NCBI GenBank assembly: GCA_020252865.1
Contig: JADCCH010000312.1
Coordinates: 1-5,565, forward strand
Reading direction: 5' to 3'
Origin: Methylobacterium sp.
GTDB lineage: Bacteria; Pseudomonadota; Alphaproteobacteria; Rhizobiales; Beijerinckiaceae
DNA length: 5,565 nucleotides
Shown here: positions 1 to 5,376 of the stretch, piece after piece
How the letters are laid out: the number at the start of each line of letters is the position of its first letter
How positions within the stretch are numbered: position 1 is the stretch's first letter
Notes under the pieces: generated by a model
The model's input: the letters and a program-made list of their open reading frames with translations, nothing else
Database searches by the model: none
What the model was told of the DNA's origin: nothing
Translations under genes and position numbers: made by a program

Positions 1-468
1 CATCCGCCCCGCCCTGCCCCGCATGCCGAAGGTGCCGCCGACATTGACGATCTTGCCGTATTTCCGCGCGATCATCGCGGGGACGATCGCGCGCATCGTG
101 TGGAAACAGCCATTCATGTTGAGGGTGACAATCTCGTCGAATTCCTCGGGGCTCGTTTCCCAGCCGGTCTTGCCCATCGGGCCGGAGCCGCCGGCGACAT
201 TCACGAGGATGTCGATCTGGCCGAAAGCCTTCAGAACGGTTCCGGCCATGGCCTCGCAGGCCGCGGCATCGGTGAGATCGGTCGGAACGACGATCACCTT
301 GCAGCCGAGCGCCTGCATTTTTGCCGCGACCGGCTCGATGGCGAGCGTATCGCGGCCCACGAGCGCGAGGTGGCAGCCTTCCGCGCCGAAGGCGCGCGTA
401 ACGGCCGCACCCATGCCCTTGGCCGGGCCGGTGATGACCGCGACCTTGTTTTCAAGACCGAGTTTCAC
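1..468 (-). CDS. Short-chain dehydrogenase/reductase (SDR), 3' part outside the window
   Basis: The first 156 residues of a classical SDR, an NAD(P)-dependent cytoplasmic oxidoreductase; the substrate cannot be told. The cofactor-binding TGxxxGxG motif reads TGPAKGMG at residues 13-20. An acidic residue in the PTDLTD segment (63-68) matches the adenine-pocket Asp. The structural NNAG motif appears as NVAG (90-93), and the active-site Asn is in LNMN (N117). The window ends just before the expected YxxxK. The usual catalytic Ser, 13 residues before that Tyr, falls in VNVGGTFG and is Gly145, which is unusual. The GTG start gives the canonical short SDR N-terminus (KLGLENKVAVITG) and is preceded by a purine-rich AGAGAA stretch. 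The gene lies 30 bp downstream of the binding-protein gene on the same strand, so it is probably co-transcribed with it. The family is certain; the function is not. Confidence 0.9.
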   Translation of the reverse strand, partial: MKLGLENKVAVITGPAKGMGAAVTRAFGAEGCHLALVGRDTLAIEPVAAKMQALGCKVIVVPTDLTDAAACEAMAGTVLKAFGQIDILVNVAGGSGPMGKTGWETSPEEFDEIVTLNMNGCFHTMRAIVPAMIARKYGKIVNVGGTFGMRGRAGRM

Positions 469-498
469 GGTGAATTCTCTTTTCTCTGTTCGGTTTTG

Positions 499-1548
499 TC
501 AGACGCCGAGAGCCTTGATGCGCTCGCCCGCCGGCGGCAGGAAGGCGCGGCTGAACACCTCATCCACCGCCGGCAGGCGCGGCAGCTGGTTCGCCTCCGC
601 CACGATCGCGATTCCGCGCTTGAAGCGGGCCTCGTCCACGTCGCCGATGCCGATCTTCGCGGTATCCGGGTGGCTCATCTCGGCCTTCAGGGTGGCGATG
701 AGGCGCGCCTTCTCGATGTCCTTCTTGATGAGCGGCTCGCGCCGGGCCACCGCATCCACCGCCTTGTCGAAATCCTTCAGGGTTTCCGAAAGGCCGCGAT
801 TGAAGGCGCGGACGATGCCCGAAACGGCCTTTGGGTTGTCCTTCGCGAGTTTGCGGCTTACGACGAGGGTGTTCGAATAGAGATCCATCCCCGCATCGAC
901 GTAATTGATGAAGCGGAAATCCTTGTCCGGATCGATGCCGGCAAGGCGCGCGGAGAAGGAAATCGTGTTCACGAAGCCGAACACCGCATCCACCTGCCCG
1001 CGCTGGAGCATCTGCTCGCGCAGGTTCGGCGCCATGTTGGTGATCGTCACCTTGGCGGGATCGATGCCGGCGAGCTTCGCATAGGCCGGGAAAAGCTTCA
1101 GCGCGGCATCGTTCGCCGGGCCGCCGATGGTCTTGCCTTCGAGATCCTTCGGGGTCCTGATCGGGCCGTCGCGCCGCACCGCGATGGTGAAGGGCGGATT
1201 GTTGAACATCGCATAGACCGCGAGCGGCGCTTCATCCGGCTTTTTCGAGACCAGGTCGATCAGCGCATTCATGTCGCCGAAGCCGACATCATAGGCACCG
1301 GTCGCGACCTTGGTGATCGCCGCCGCCGAGCCCTCGCCCTGGTCGATCTCGAGCTCGACGCCCTCCTCCTTGAGGAAACCCATATCCTGCGCCTGGAAGA
1401 ACCAGCTCTGCGGGCCCTGATAGCGCCAGTTCAGGATCATCTCGGCCTTCACGAGGCCCTGCGCCCGCACCGGCAGCGTGAGCCCCGAGGCGGCGAGCAG
1501 CGCGCCGGCACCGAGGCCGAAAGCGCGACGGGAAAGCGGGAGAGACAT
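499..1548 (-). CDS. ABC transporter substrate-binding protein, NMT1/THI5-like, Tat-exported
   Basis: Periplasmic binding protein of about 349 residues, the usual length for the NMT1/THI5-like (SsuA/TauA/ThiY-type) family that feeds taurine, sulfonate, nitrate, pyrimidine or riboflavin importers. The N-terminus is a twin-arginine signal: SRRAFGL at residues 6-12, a hydrophobic alanine/glycine/leucine stretch, and a likely cleavage site at VRA-QG (29/30). The mature part has the family signature: NWRYQGPQSWFF (40-51), a GFLKEEGVELEI segment, the GEGS ligand-loop motif (71-74) and VATGAYDVGFGD (81-92). The ligand cannot be predicted from this. No permease or ATPase gene is visible; they may lie beyond the SDR to the left or elsewhere. 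The start at 1548 is preferred over the ATG at 1554 because the GGAGGA ribosome-binding site directly abuts the latter. The gene is divergent from a LysR regulator that probably controls it. Confidence 0.9.
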   Translation of the reverse strand: MSLPLSRRAFGLGAGALLAASGLTLPVRAQGLVKAEMILNWRYQGPQSWFFQAQDMGFLKEEGVELEIDQGEGSAAAITKVATGAYDVGFGDMNALIDLVSKKPDEAPLAVYAMFNNPPFTIAVRRDGPIRTPKDLEGKTIGGPANDAALKLFPAYAKLAGIDPAKVTITNMAPNLREQMLQRGQVDAVFGFVNTISFSARLAGIDPDKDFRFINYVDAGMDLYSNTLVVSRKLAKDNPKAVSGIVRAFNRGLSETLKDFDKAVDAVARREPLIKKDIEKARLIATLKAEMSHPDTAKIGIGDVDEARFKRGIAIVAEANQLPRLPAVDEVFSRAFLPPAGERIKALGV

Positions 1549-1554
1549 CGGCAT

Positions 1555-1560
1555 TCCTCC
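1555..1560 (-). promoter_or_regulatory. Shine-Dalgarno GGAGGA that decides the binding-protein start
   Basis: On the minus strand the sequence reads GGAGGA ATG CCG ATG. The first ATG (1554) touches the Shine-Dalgarno site with essentially no spacer. The second (1548) has the ideal 6-nt spacer. Initiation at 1548 also puts the Tat motif five residues from the N-terminus. Confidence 0.75.
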
Positions 1561-1602
1561 AGAAAAAGATGATCCTTGACTGGGCGGGAACGCTAGGCGG
1601 AG

Positions 1603-1631
1603 TTGACTGTTGCTGTCCTCTGCTCATTTCT
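1603..1631 (+). promoter_or_regulatory. Weak sigma-70-like promoter candidate for the LysR gene
   Basis: TTGACT at 1603-1608 is a good -35 hexamer. At a 17-bp spacing the -10 position reads ATTTCT (1626-1631), which is poor; TCATTT at 1624-1629 is an alternative with a 15-bp spacer. A second TTGACT at 1576-1581 has no visible -10. The candidate overlaps the phased TGCTCA repeats, as expected if the regulator represses its own gene. The call is tentative. Confidence 0.22.
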
Positions 1632-1646
1632 GCTCAGAGCTGTTCG
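1611..1646. repeat. Four TGCTCA-like hexamers at exact 10-bp spacing in the divergent promoter region
   Basis: Hexamers TGCTGT (1611), TGCTCA (1621), TGCTCA (1631) and TGTTCG (1641) begin exactly 10 bp apart, so they face the same side of the helix. The third is also part of the short palindrome GCTC-A-GAGC (1632-1640), and the fourth runs into the palindrome TTCGAA (1643-1648). The array lies between the divergent binding-protein and LysR starts and spans about 36 bp, compatible with the extended footprint of a LysR-type tetramer. The rest of the 123-bp gap (1549-1671) holds only ribosome-binding sites and weak promoter candidates. Confidence 0.5.
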
Positions 1647-1671
1647 AAAAACTCACCGCCAGGGAGAAGCC

Positions 1672-2595
1672 ATGCGCCATGTGCGTTTTCTGCGCTATAT
1701 CGATGTCGTCGCGCGATCAGGCTCCATCCGCAGCGCGGCGGAGAAGCTCAATCTCACCGCTTCCGCCCTCAATCGCCGCATCCAAGATTTCGAGGAGGAG
1801 CTGGGGACACCGATCTTCGAGCGCCTGCCGCGGGGCGTGCGCCTGAATGCGGCGGGTGAACTGATCATCCGGCATTTCCGGGCGCAGCTCGCGGAACTCA
1901 GCCGCGTGCGCTCGCAGGTCGAGGATTTGTCAGGCTTCCGGCGAGGCACCATTTCCATCGCGTGCTCCCAGGCGCTGGCCTATGATCTTATGCCCAACAT
2001 GGTCGCCGCCTATCGTCGCGAGTTTCCGCTCGTGAATTTCTCGATCCGCGTGCTCGACCACCGGGATGCCCTGCGCGCCCTGACCGAATTCGAGGTCGAT
2101 CTCGCGCTGGTGTTCAGGCCCCAGCCCCTGCCGGAATTCCAGATCATCGGTTCGGCCGAGCAACGGGTGATGGCGATCATGCAGGCGAGCCACCCGCTCG
2201 CGAACAGGGCGACGCTGCGCCTGCGGGATTGCGCGGATTTTCCGCTCGCCCTGCCCGATCGCTCCTATTCCGGCCGGCAATTGCTGGATGAGGCGACCGC
2301 GCGCGCCTCCTTCCGCCTGGACCCGGCTGTGGAGTCAAATTCCTTCGAATTCCTGCGCAATTTCGTGCGCACGGAATTGGCCATCACCTTCCAGATCGAG
2401 ATCGGCGCGCCGCCGGGGGATCGGGAGCGCTATGGCCTCTTGGCGAAGCCGATCGACCCGCGTGACATTCAGCCCGCGCGCCTCGCCATCGGCCAGCTGC
2501 GCGGCCGCGCGCTGCCGGTGGCCGCCGCGAAATTCGCGGATCAGCTGGGGTCGCGCCTTATCACCGCGCCGGTTCCAGCCACTTCGCCACCGTGA
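1672..2595 (+). CDS. LysR-family transcriptional regulator
   Basis: A 307-residue LysR-type regulator of normal family length. Residues 1-62 form the winged helix-turn-helix domain: the helix-turn-helix is near residues 18-37 (SIRSAAEKLNLTASALNRRI) and the wing is around FERLPRGVRLNAAGE. A linker helix follows, and the effector-binding periplasmic-binding-protein-like domain begins near residue 91 (RGTISIACSQ) and runs to about residue 295. It is expected to act as a cytoplasmic tetramer activating or repressing transcription in response to a small-molecule ligand, which cannot be identified. The ATG at 1672 is chosen because GGGAG lies 5 nt upstream and the protein then begins at the conserved MRHVRFLRYIDVV helix; a TTG further upstream (1603) would add 23 non-family residues. 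Its divergent position suggests it controls the binding-protein/SDR pair and itself. The 3' end overlaps the convergent LOG gene by 35 bp. Confidence 0.92.
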   Translation: MRHVRFLRYIDVVARSGSIRSAAEKLNLTASALNRRIQDFEEELGTPIFERLPRGVRLNAAGELIIRHFRAQLAELSRVRSQVEDLSGFRRGTISIACSQALAYDLMPNMVAAYRREFPLVNFSIRVLDHRDALRALTEFEVDLALVFRPQPLPEFQIIGSAEQRVMAIMQASHPLANRATLRLRDCADFPLALPDRSYSGRQLLDEATARASFRLDPAVESNSFEFLRNFVRTELAITFQIEIGAPPGDRERYGLLAKPIDPRDIQPARLAIGQLRGRALPVAAAKFADQLGSRLITAPVPATSPP

Positions 2596-3151
2596 CCGGC
2601 CGAAAGGTGATGAGCCCGTCGATGAGCGCGGCGGGCGAGGCATCGAGCACGATGCCATCGCGATGCTGCGGCGGCAGGAAGCTCTCGGCGATCATGTGGT
2701 CGATCATGCCCATGAGGGGATCATAAAAGCCGCGAATGTTCAGCAATCCGGCCGGTTTCGCGAACTCGCCGAGCTGGTTCAGCGTCCAGACCTCCATGAA
2801 TTCCTCGAGCGTGCCGATGCCGCCGGGAAGCGCGATGAAGGCATCGGCGAGATCGGCCATGCGGCGCTTCCGCGCGCGCATGTCGGTCGCCGTTTCGCTC
2901 ACGGTCAGGCCGGGATGGCCGTGCCCCCTGGCGGCCAGACGCTCGGTGATCACGCCATGCGCCTCACCTCCCCCGTCGAGCACGGCATCGGCCAGCACGC
3001 CCATCAGCCCCTTGTTCGTGCCACCATAGACAAGCCGGATGCCGCGGCGCGCGAGTTCCGCGCCAAGCGCCTTCGCCCCCACGGCATAAGCCTCATGGCC
3101 ACCGGAATTCGAACCGGAAAACACGGCGATGGCCGAAATGATGCGTGTCAT
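2561..3151 (-). CDS. LOG-family protein (putative cytokinin riboside 5'-monophosphate phosphoribohydrolase, TIGR00730-type)
   Basis: A complete 196-residue Rossmann-fold protein of the Lonely Guy (LOG) family. Characterised members hydrolyse nucleoside 5'-monophosphates to base plus ribose 5-phosphate, cytokinin precursors in plants and AMP-like substrates in bacteria. The family motifs are clear: an N-terminal IAVFSGSNSG strand-loop (8-17), YGGTNKGLMG (42-51), the substrate-binding MxxRK motif as MRARK (91-95, Arg94 catalytic) and PGGIGTLEE (109-117, Glu117 catalytic). The usual His of MHERK is Arg92 here. ATG at 3151 places the family N-terminus correctly; only a weak AGG lies upstream. The gene is convergent with and overlaps the LysR gene, and divergent from atzF across a 400-bp control region. 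Whether it acts on cytokinins or is a housekeeping nucleotide hydrolase cannot be told. Confidence 0.9.
   Translation of the reverse strand: MTRIISAIAVFSGSNSGGHEAYAVGAKALGAELARRGIRLVYGGTNKGLMGVLADAVLDGGGEAHGVITERLAARGHGHPGLTVSETATDMRARKRRMADLADAFIALPGGIGTLEEFMEVWTLNQLGEFAKPAGLLNIRGFYDPLMGMIDHMIAESFLPPQHRDGIVLDASPAALIDGLITFRPVTVAKWLEPAR
2639..2656. repeat. Perfect 7-bp inverted repeat inside the LOG gene, downstream of the LysR stop
   Basis: GGCATCG-AGCA-CGATGCC can fold into a 7-bp stem with a 4-nt loop, 43 nt after the LysR stop codon, and is followed by the palindrome ATCGCGAT (2657-2664). There is no T-tract on either strand, so it is not a normal intrinsic terminator. It lies in LOG coding sequence and may be coincidental. 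Confidence 0.3.
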
Positions 3152-3220
3152 GGAACCTGTTCCGCCCCGAGCGTGAGAGCCGCTCCGCTCCCATGTCTCT
3201 CGCCTAGATCCTTTTCCGCG

Positions 3221-3235
3221 CCATGCCCCGCATGG
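3221..3235. repeat. Perfect inverted repeat CCATGC-N3-GCATGG upstream of the LOG gene
   Basis: CCATGC at 3221-3226 and GCATGG at 3230-3235 are exactly complementary around CCC. The centre is 77 nt upstream of the LOG start codon. It could be a regulator half-site pair or a hairpin in the LOG leader. No T-tract follows on either strand, so a terminator is unlikely. Confidence 0.35.
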
Positions 3236-3314
3236 TTCTCGCAGCCAGCGAAAGACTGGATTTTTCTTCGGTAAACCAGAATCGCAGGCGCTCCAAACGC
3301 ATCACCATGCTGAT

Positions 3315-3353
3315 CATGATTGATGCATGTTGACGTGGTTTGCATCCATCATG
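3315..3353. promoter_or_regulatory. 39-bp imperfect dyad, candidate activator or repressor site
   Basis: Left arm CATGATTGATGCA (3315-3327) and right arm TGCATCCATCATG (3341-3353) are complementary at 12 of 13 positions (mismatch 3321/3347) across a 13-bp spacer. A nested palindrome ATCATGAT (3313-3320) and ATGCAT (3323-3328) add symmetry. The centre is about 146 bp upstream of the transcription start predicted from the sigma-54 element, a distance typical of enhancer sites for sigma-54 activators. The arms do not match the NtrC consensus (GCACC/GGTGC halves), so the binding protein is unknown. Confidence 0.5.
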
Positions 3354-3438
3354 CGCTTTGCCAATAAACGAGGCAAATCGGCCGCCTGAAGCCAGGTTCC
3401 GTCAAATCACTGTTTCTGCTCATGTTCCTCACACAATC

Positions 3439-3450
3439 CCGATATATCGG
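3439..3450. promoter_or_regulatory. Perfect 12-bp palindrome CCGATATATCGG abutting the promoter
   Basis: The sequence is fully self-complementary and ends 4 bp before the -24 element. Flanks AATCC (3435-3439) and GGATT (3449-3453) give a second, one-base-offset symmetry over 19 bp. This position would suit a repressor or accessory protein. The role is unknown. Confidence 0.4.
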
Positions 3451-3454
3451 ATTC

Positions 3455-3470
3455 TGGCATTGCTTTTGCA
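3455..3470 (+). promoter_or_regulatory. Sigma-54 (RpoN) -24/-12 promoter for atzF
   Basis: TGGCATT-GCTT-TTGCA matches the sigma-54 consensus TGGCACG-N4-TTGCW, with the invariant GG (3456-3457) and GC (3468-3469) at canonical spacing and a preceding C (3454), also preferred. Only the two less conserved bases CG are replaced by TT. It points toward atzF, with a predicted transcription start near 3480 and a leader of about 80 nt. The TTTTGCAAAA palindrome (3464-3473) overlaps the -12 box. Sigma-54 control fits nitrogen-limitation expression of a ureide-degrading gene. Confidence 0.65.
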
Positions 3471-3513
3471 AAATTTTTTGCCAACCCGCGCGAGAAAGCG
3501 CAGCCAATTCCTC

Positions 3514-3527
3514 CGGCCTCGCGGCCG
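3514..3527 (+). repeat. Small GC hairpin in the predicted atzF leader
   Basis: CGGCC-TCGC-GGCCG forms a 5-bp stem with a 4-nt loop, followed by a pyrimidine-rich stretch (about 3528-3544) before the weak ribosome-binding site. It could influence translation, but in GC-rich DNA such stems are common. Confidence 0.25.
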
Positions 3528-3558
3528 CCTTCCCCTTCTTCCTGCCCGGAAATGCATG

Positions 3559-5364
3559 ATGACCAGCGCGCTCCCCTTCACCCGCGAGAGCCTGCACGCC
3601 TATTACAAGGCCCGGGGCAAACCGGCCGACATCCTCCGCGAAGCCTACCGGCGCATCGCGGCCGCGGGTGATCCCGGCATCTTCATCACGCTTGCGCCCG
3701 AGGCCGAGACCATCGCCGCCGCGCAAGCCCTGCCCCCCTTCGACCCCGTGATCTTCCCGCTCTGGGGCCTGCCCTTCGCGGCGAAGGACAATATCGACGC
3801 AGCCGGCATGCCCACCACGGCTGCCTGCCCGGATTTCGCCTATTGGCCGGCGGAAGATGCCGCAGTCATCGCCCGCGCGAAGGCGGCCGGCGCGATCCTC
3901 ATCGGAAAAACCAATCTCGACCAGTTCGCGACAGGCCTTGTGGGCGTGCGCTCGCCTTATCCCATTCCGCGGAATGGAATCGACCCCGCGCTGGTGCCCG
4001 GCGGCTCCTCCTCCGGTTCGGCGGTGGCGGTGGCGCGGGGGCTTGTCAGTTTTGCGCTTGGCACGGATACGGCCGGTTCGGGCCGCGTGCCTGCCGCGCT
4101 GAACAACGTCGTGGGGCTCAAGCCGAGTGTTGGTGCCCTGCCCGGCCGGGGCGTGGTTCCCGCCTGCCGCACGCTCGATTGCGTCTCGGTCTTCGCGCTC
4201 CTCATGGAGGATGCCTGGGCGGCCTTCGCCGCGATGGCCGGCCCGGACCCGGCCGATCCGTTCAGCCGCGCCGTGCCGCTGGTGCCGCAGCAGGCGAGCG
4301 AGCCGCATCCGGTGATCGGTGTGCCACGCGCGCAGGATCTGCGCTTTTTTGGCGATGGCCTGCAGGAAAAGGCGTATCACGCCGGCCTTGCGCAGCTTGA
4401 AAGCCTCGGCGCGAACCTGGTGCCGGTTGATTTCACCGCCTTCTTCGAAACCGCGGCACTTCTCTATGAGGGACCGTGGGTGGCGGAGCGCCATGCGGCG
4501 ATTGCCGGTTTCCTCGCCAGCCATGCCGCGAGCCTGCATCCGGTGACGCGCGGCATCATCGCTGGCGCGGAAAAGTTCGATGCTAGCACGCTCTTCCGGG
4601 CGCAATATCGCCTCGCGGAGTTGAAACTGGCCATCGCGCCGATCTGGCGGCAGGTGAGCATGCTCGCCGTGCCGACAACACCCGTTTCGCCGACCGTGGC
4701 CGATCTTGCTGCCGATCCGATCGGCCCGAACAGCCGCTGCGGCACCTACACCAATTTCGTGAACCTGCTCGATCTTGCGGCCTGTGCTGCACCGGGGCCG
4801 TTCCGCGCGGATGGCCGCGCGGCGGGCCTCACCTTCATCGCACCATCGGGCGCGGATGGCCGGCTCGCGGCGATGGCGCGCGCCTTCCACCAGGCGAGCG
4901 GCGTGACGATGGGCGCGACGGGCGCGCCGCTTCCCGCCGCGACCGCGTTCGATGATCCCGGCCGTGACGGGCTCATCGAGATCGTCGTCGTGGGTGCGCA
5001 TCTCTCGGGCATGCCGCTGAACCATGAACTGACCTCCAATGGCGGCGTTTTTCGCCGCGCCCTTCCCACCGCGCCGGATTACCGGCTGCACGCGCTGGCG
5101 GGCGGGCCGCCCAGACGCCCCGGCCTCTTGCGTGTGGCAGCGGGCACGGGTCACGCCATCGCGACTGAGGTCTGGGCGCTGCCGCCGGCCGGTTTCGGGC
5201 GCTTCATCGCGGGCATTCCCAGTCCCCTCGGCATCGGCACCCTGAAACTCTCGGATGGCACCGCGCCAAAGGGTTTTCTGGTTGAACCCGAGGGCCTCAT
5301 CGGTTCCACGGACATCTCCCCTCTCGGCGGCTGGCGCGCCTATATCGCCTCGCTCGCAGGCTGA
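3559..5364 (+). CDS. atzF: Allophanate hydrolase (AtzF type)
   Basis: A full-length 601-residue allophanate hydrolase, close to the roughly 605 residues of Pseudomonas AtzF. It converts allophanate to ammonium and bicarbonate, the last step of cyanuric acid/biuret or urea-carboxylase nitrogen pathways, in the cytoplasm. Residues about 1-450 are an amidase-signature domain with an intact Ser-cisSer-Lys triad: Lys76 in FAAKDNID, cis-Ser150 in PGGSSSGS and nucleophile Ser174 in GTDTAGSGR. TNLDQFATG and YTNFVNLLDLAA are also family-typical. Residues about 473-601 are the C-terminal domain that handles the decarboxylation step, with GAHLSGMPLNHELT (His489), PLGIGTLKLSDG and the closing GGWRAYIA. 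The start at 3559 has GGAAA 6 nt upstream; the in-frame ATG at 3556 is possible. A longer reading from TTG 3340 would run through the sigma-54 promoter and is rejected. An atzG-like gene follows after 12 bp. Confidence 0.93.
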   Translation: MTSALPFTRESLHAYYKARGKPADILREAYRRIAAAGDPGIFITLAPEAETIAAAQALPPFDPVIFPLWGLPFAAKDNIDAAGMPTTAACPDFAYWPAEDAAVIARAKAAGAILIGKTNLDQFATGLVGVRSPYPIPRNGIDPALVPGGSSSGSAVAVARGLVSFALGTDTAGSGRVPAALNNVVGLKPSVGALPGRGVVPACRTLDCVSVFALLMEDAWAAFAAMAGPDPADPFSRAVPLVPQQASEPHPVIGVPRAQDLRFFGDGLQEKAYHAGLAQLESLGANLVPVDFTAFFETAALLYEGPWVAERHAAIAGFLASHAASLHPVTRGIIAGAEKFDASTLFRAQYRLAELKLAIAPIWRQVSMLAVPTTPVSPTVADLAADPIGPNSRCGTYTNFVNLLDLAACAAPGPFRADGRAAGLTFIAPSGADGRLAAMARAFHQASGVTMGATGAPLPAATAFDDPGRDGLIEIVVVGAHLSGMPLNHELTSNGGVFRRALPTAPDYRLHALAGGPPRRPGLLRVAAGTGHAIATEVWALPPAGFGRFIAGIPSPLGIGTLKLSDGTAPKGFLVEPEGLIGSTDISPLGGWRAYIASLAG

Positions 5365-5376
5365 ACCGGACCCTCG

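Larger units (their letters stand above)
3152..3555. other. Intergenic control region between the LOG gene and atzF
   Basis: About 400 bp with no convincing gene, and visibly richer in A/T than its surroundings between roughly 3300 and 3480. It contains, left to right: a perfect 6-bp-arm inverted repeat (3221-3235), a 39-bp imperfect dyad (3315-3353), a perfect 12-bp palindrome (3439-3450), a sigma-54-type promoter (3455-3470) and a small hairpin in the predicted atzF leader (3514-3527). No clear sigma-70 promoter was found for the LOG gene. Confidence 0.7.

Noticed and set aside
100..1572. Long plus-strand ORF of 490 codons opposite the SDR and binding-protein genes
   Set aside because: It is the antisense shadow of two clearly recognisable genes in GC-rich DNA; its Arg/His/Glu-rich translation matches no known family.
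1603..1671. Earlier TTG start for the LysR regulator
   Set aside because: It adds 23 residues unlike the family N-terminus and overlaps the phased repeats; ATG 1672 has a proper ribosome-binding site.
2639..2664. Hairpin after the LysR stop as an intrinsic terminator
   Set aside because: The stem is perfect but no run of T follows on either strand.
3148..3345. A 65-codon minus-strand ORF whose stop overlaps the LOG start codon as ATGA
   Set aside because: The ATGA overlap resembles translational coupling, but there is no ribosome-binding site, its start lies in the 39-bp dyad, and the composition (His-, Gly- and Ala-rich with no recognisable fold) looks like chance reading.
3401..3416. Possible IHF site between dyad and promoter (AATCACTGTTTCT)
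   Set aside because: It mismatches the IHF consensus at several required positions and cannot be supported from sequence alone.
3340..3558. N-terminal extension of the allophanate hydrolase from a TTG at 3340
   Set aside because: The extra 73 residues do not resemble AtzF, run through the sigma-54 element and palindromes, and would make the protein much longer than the family.
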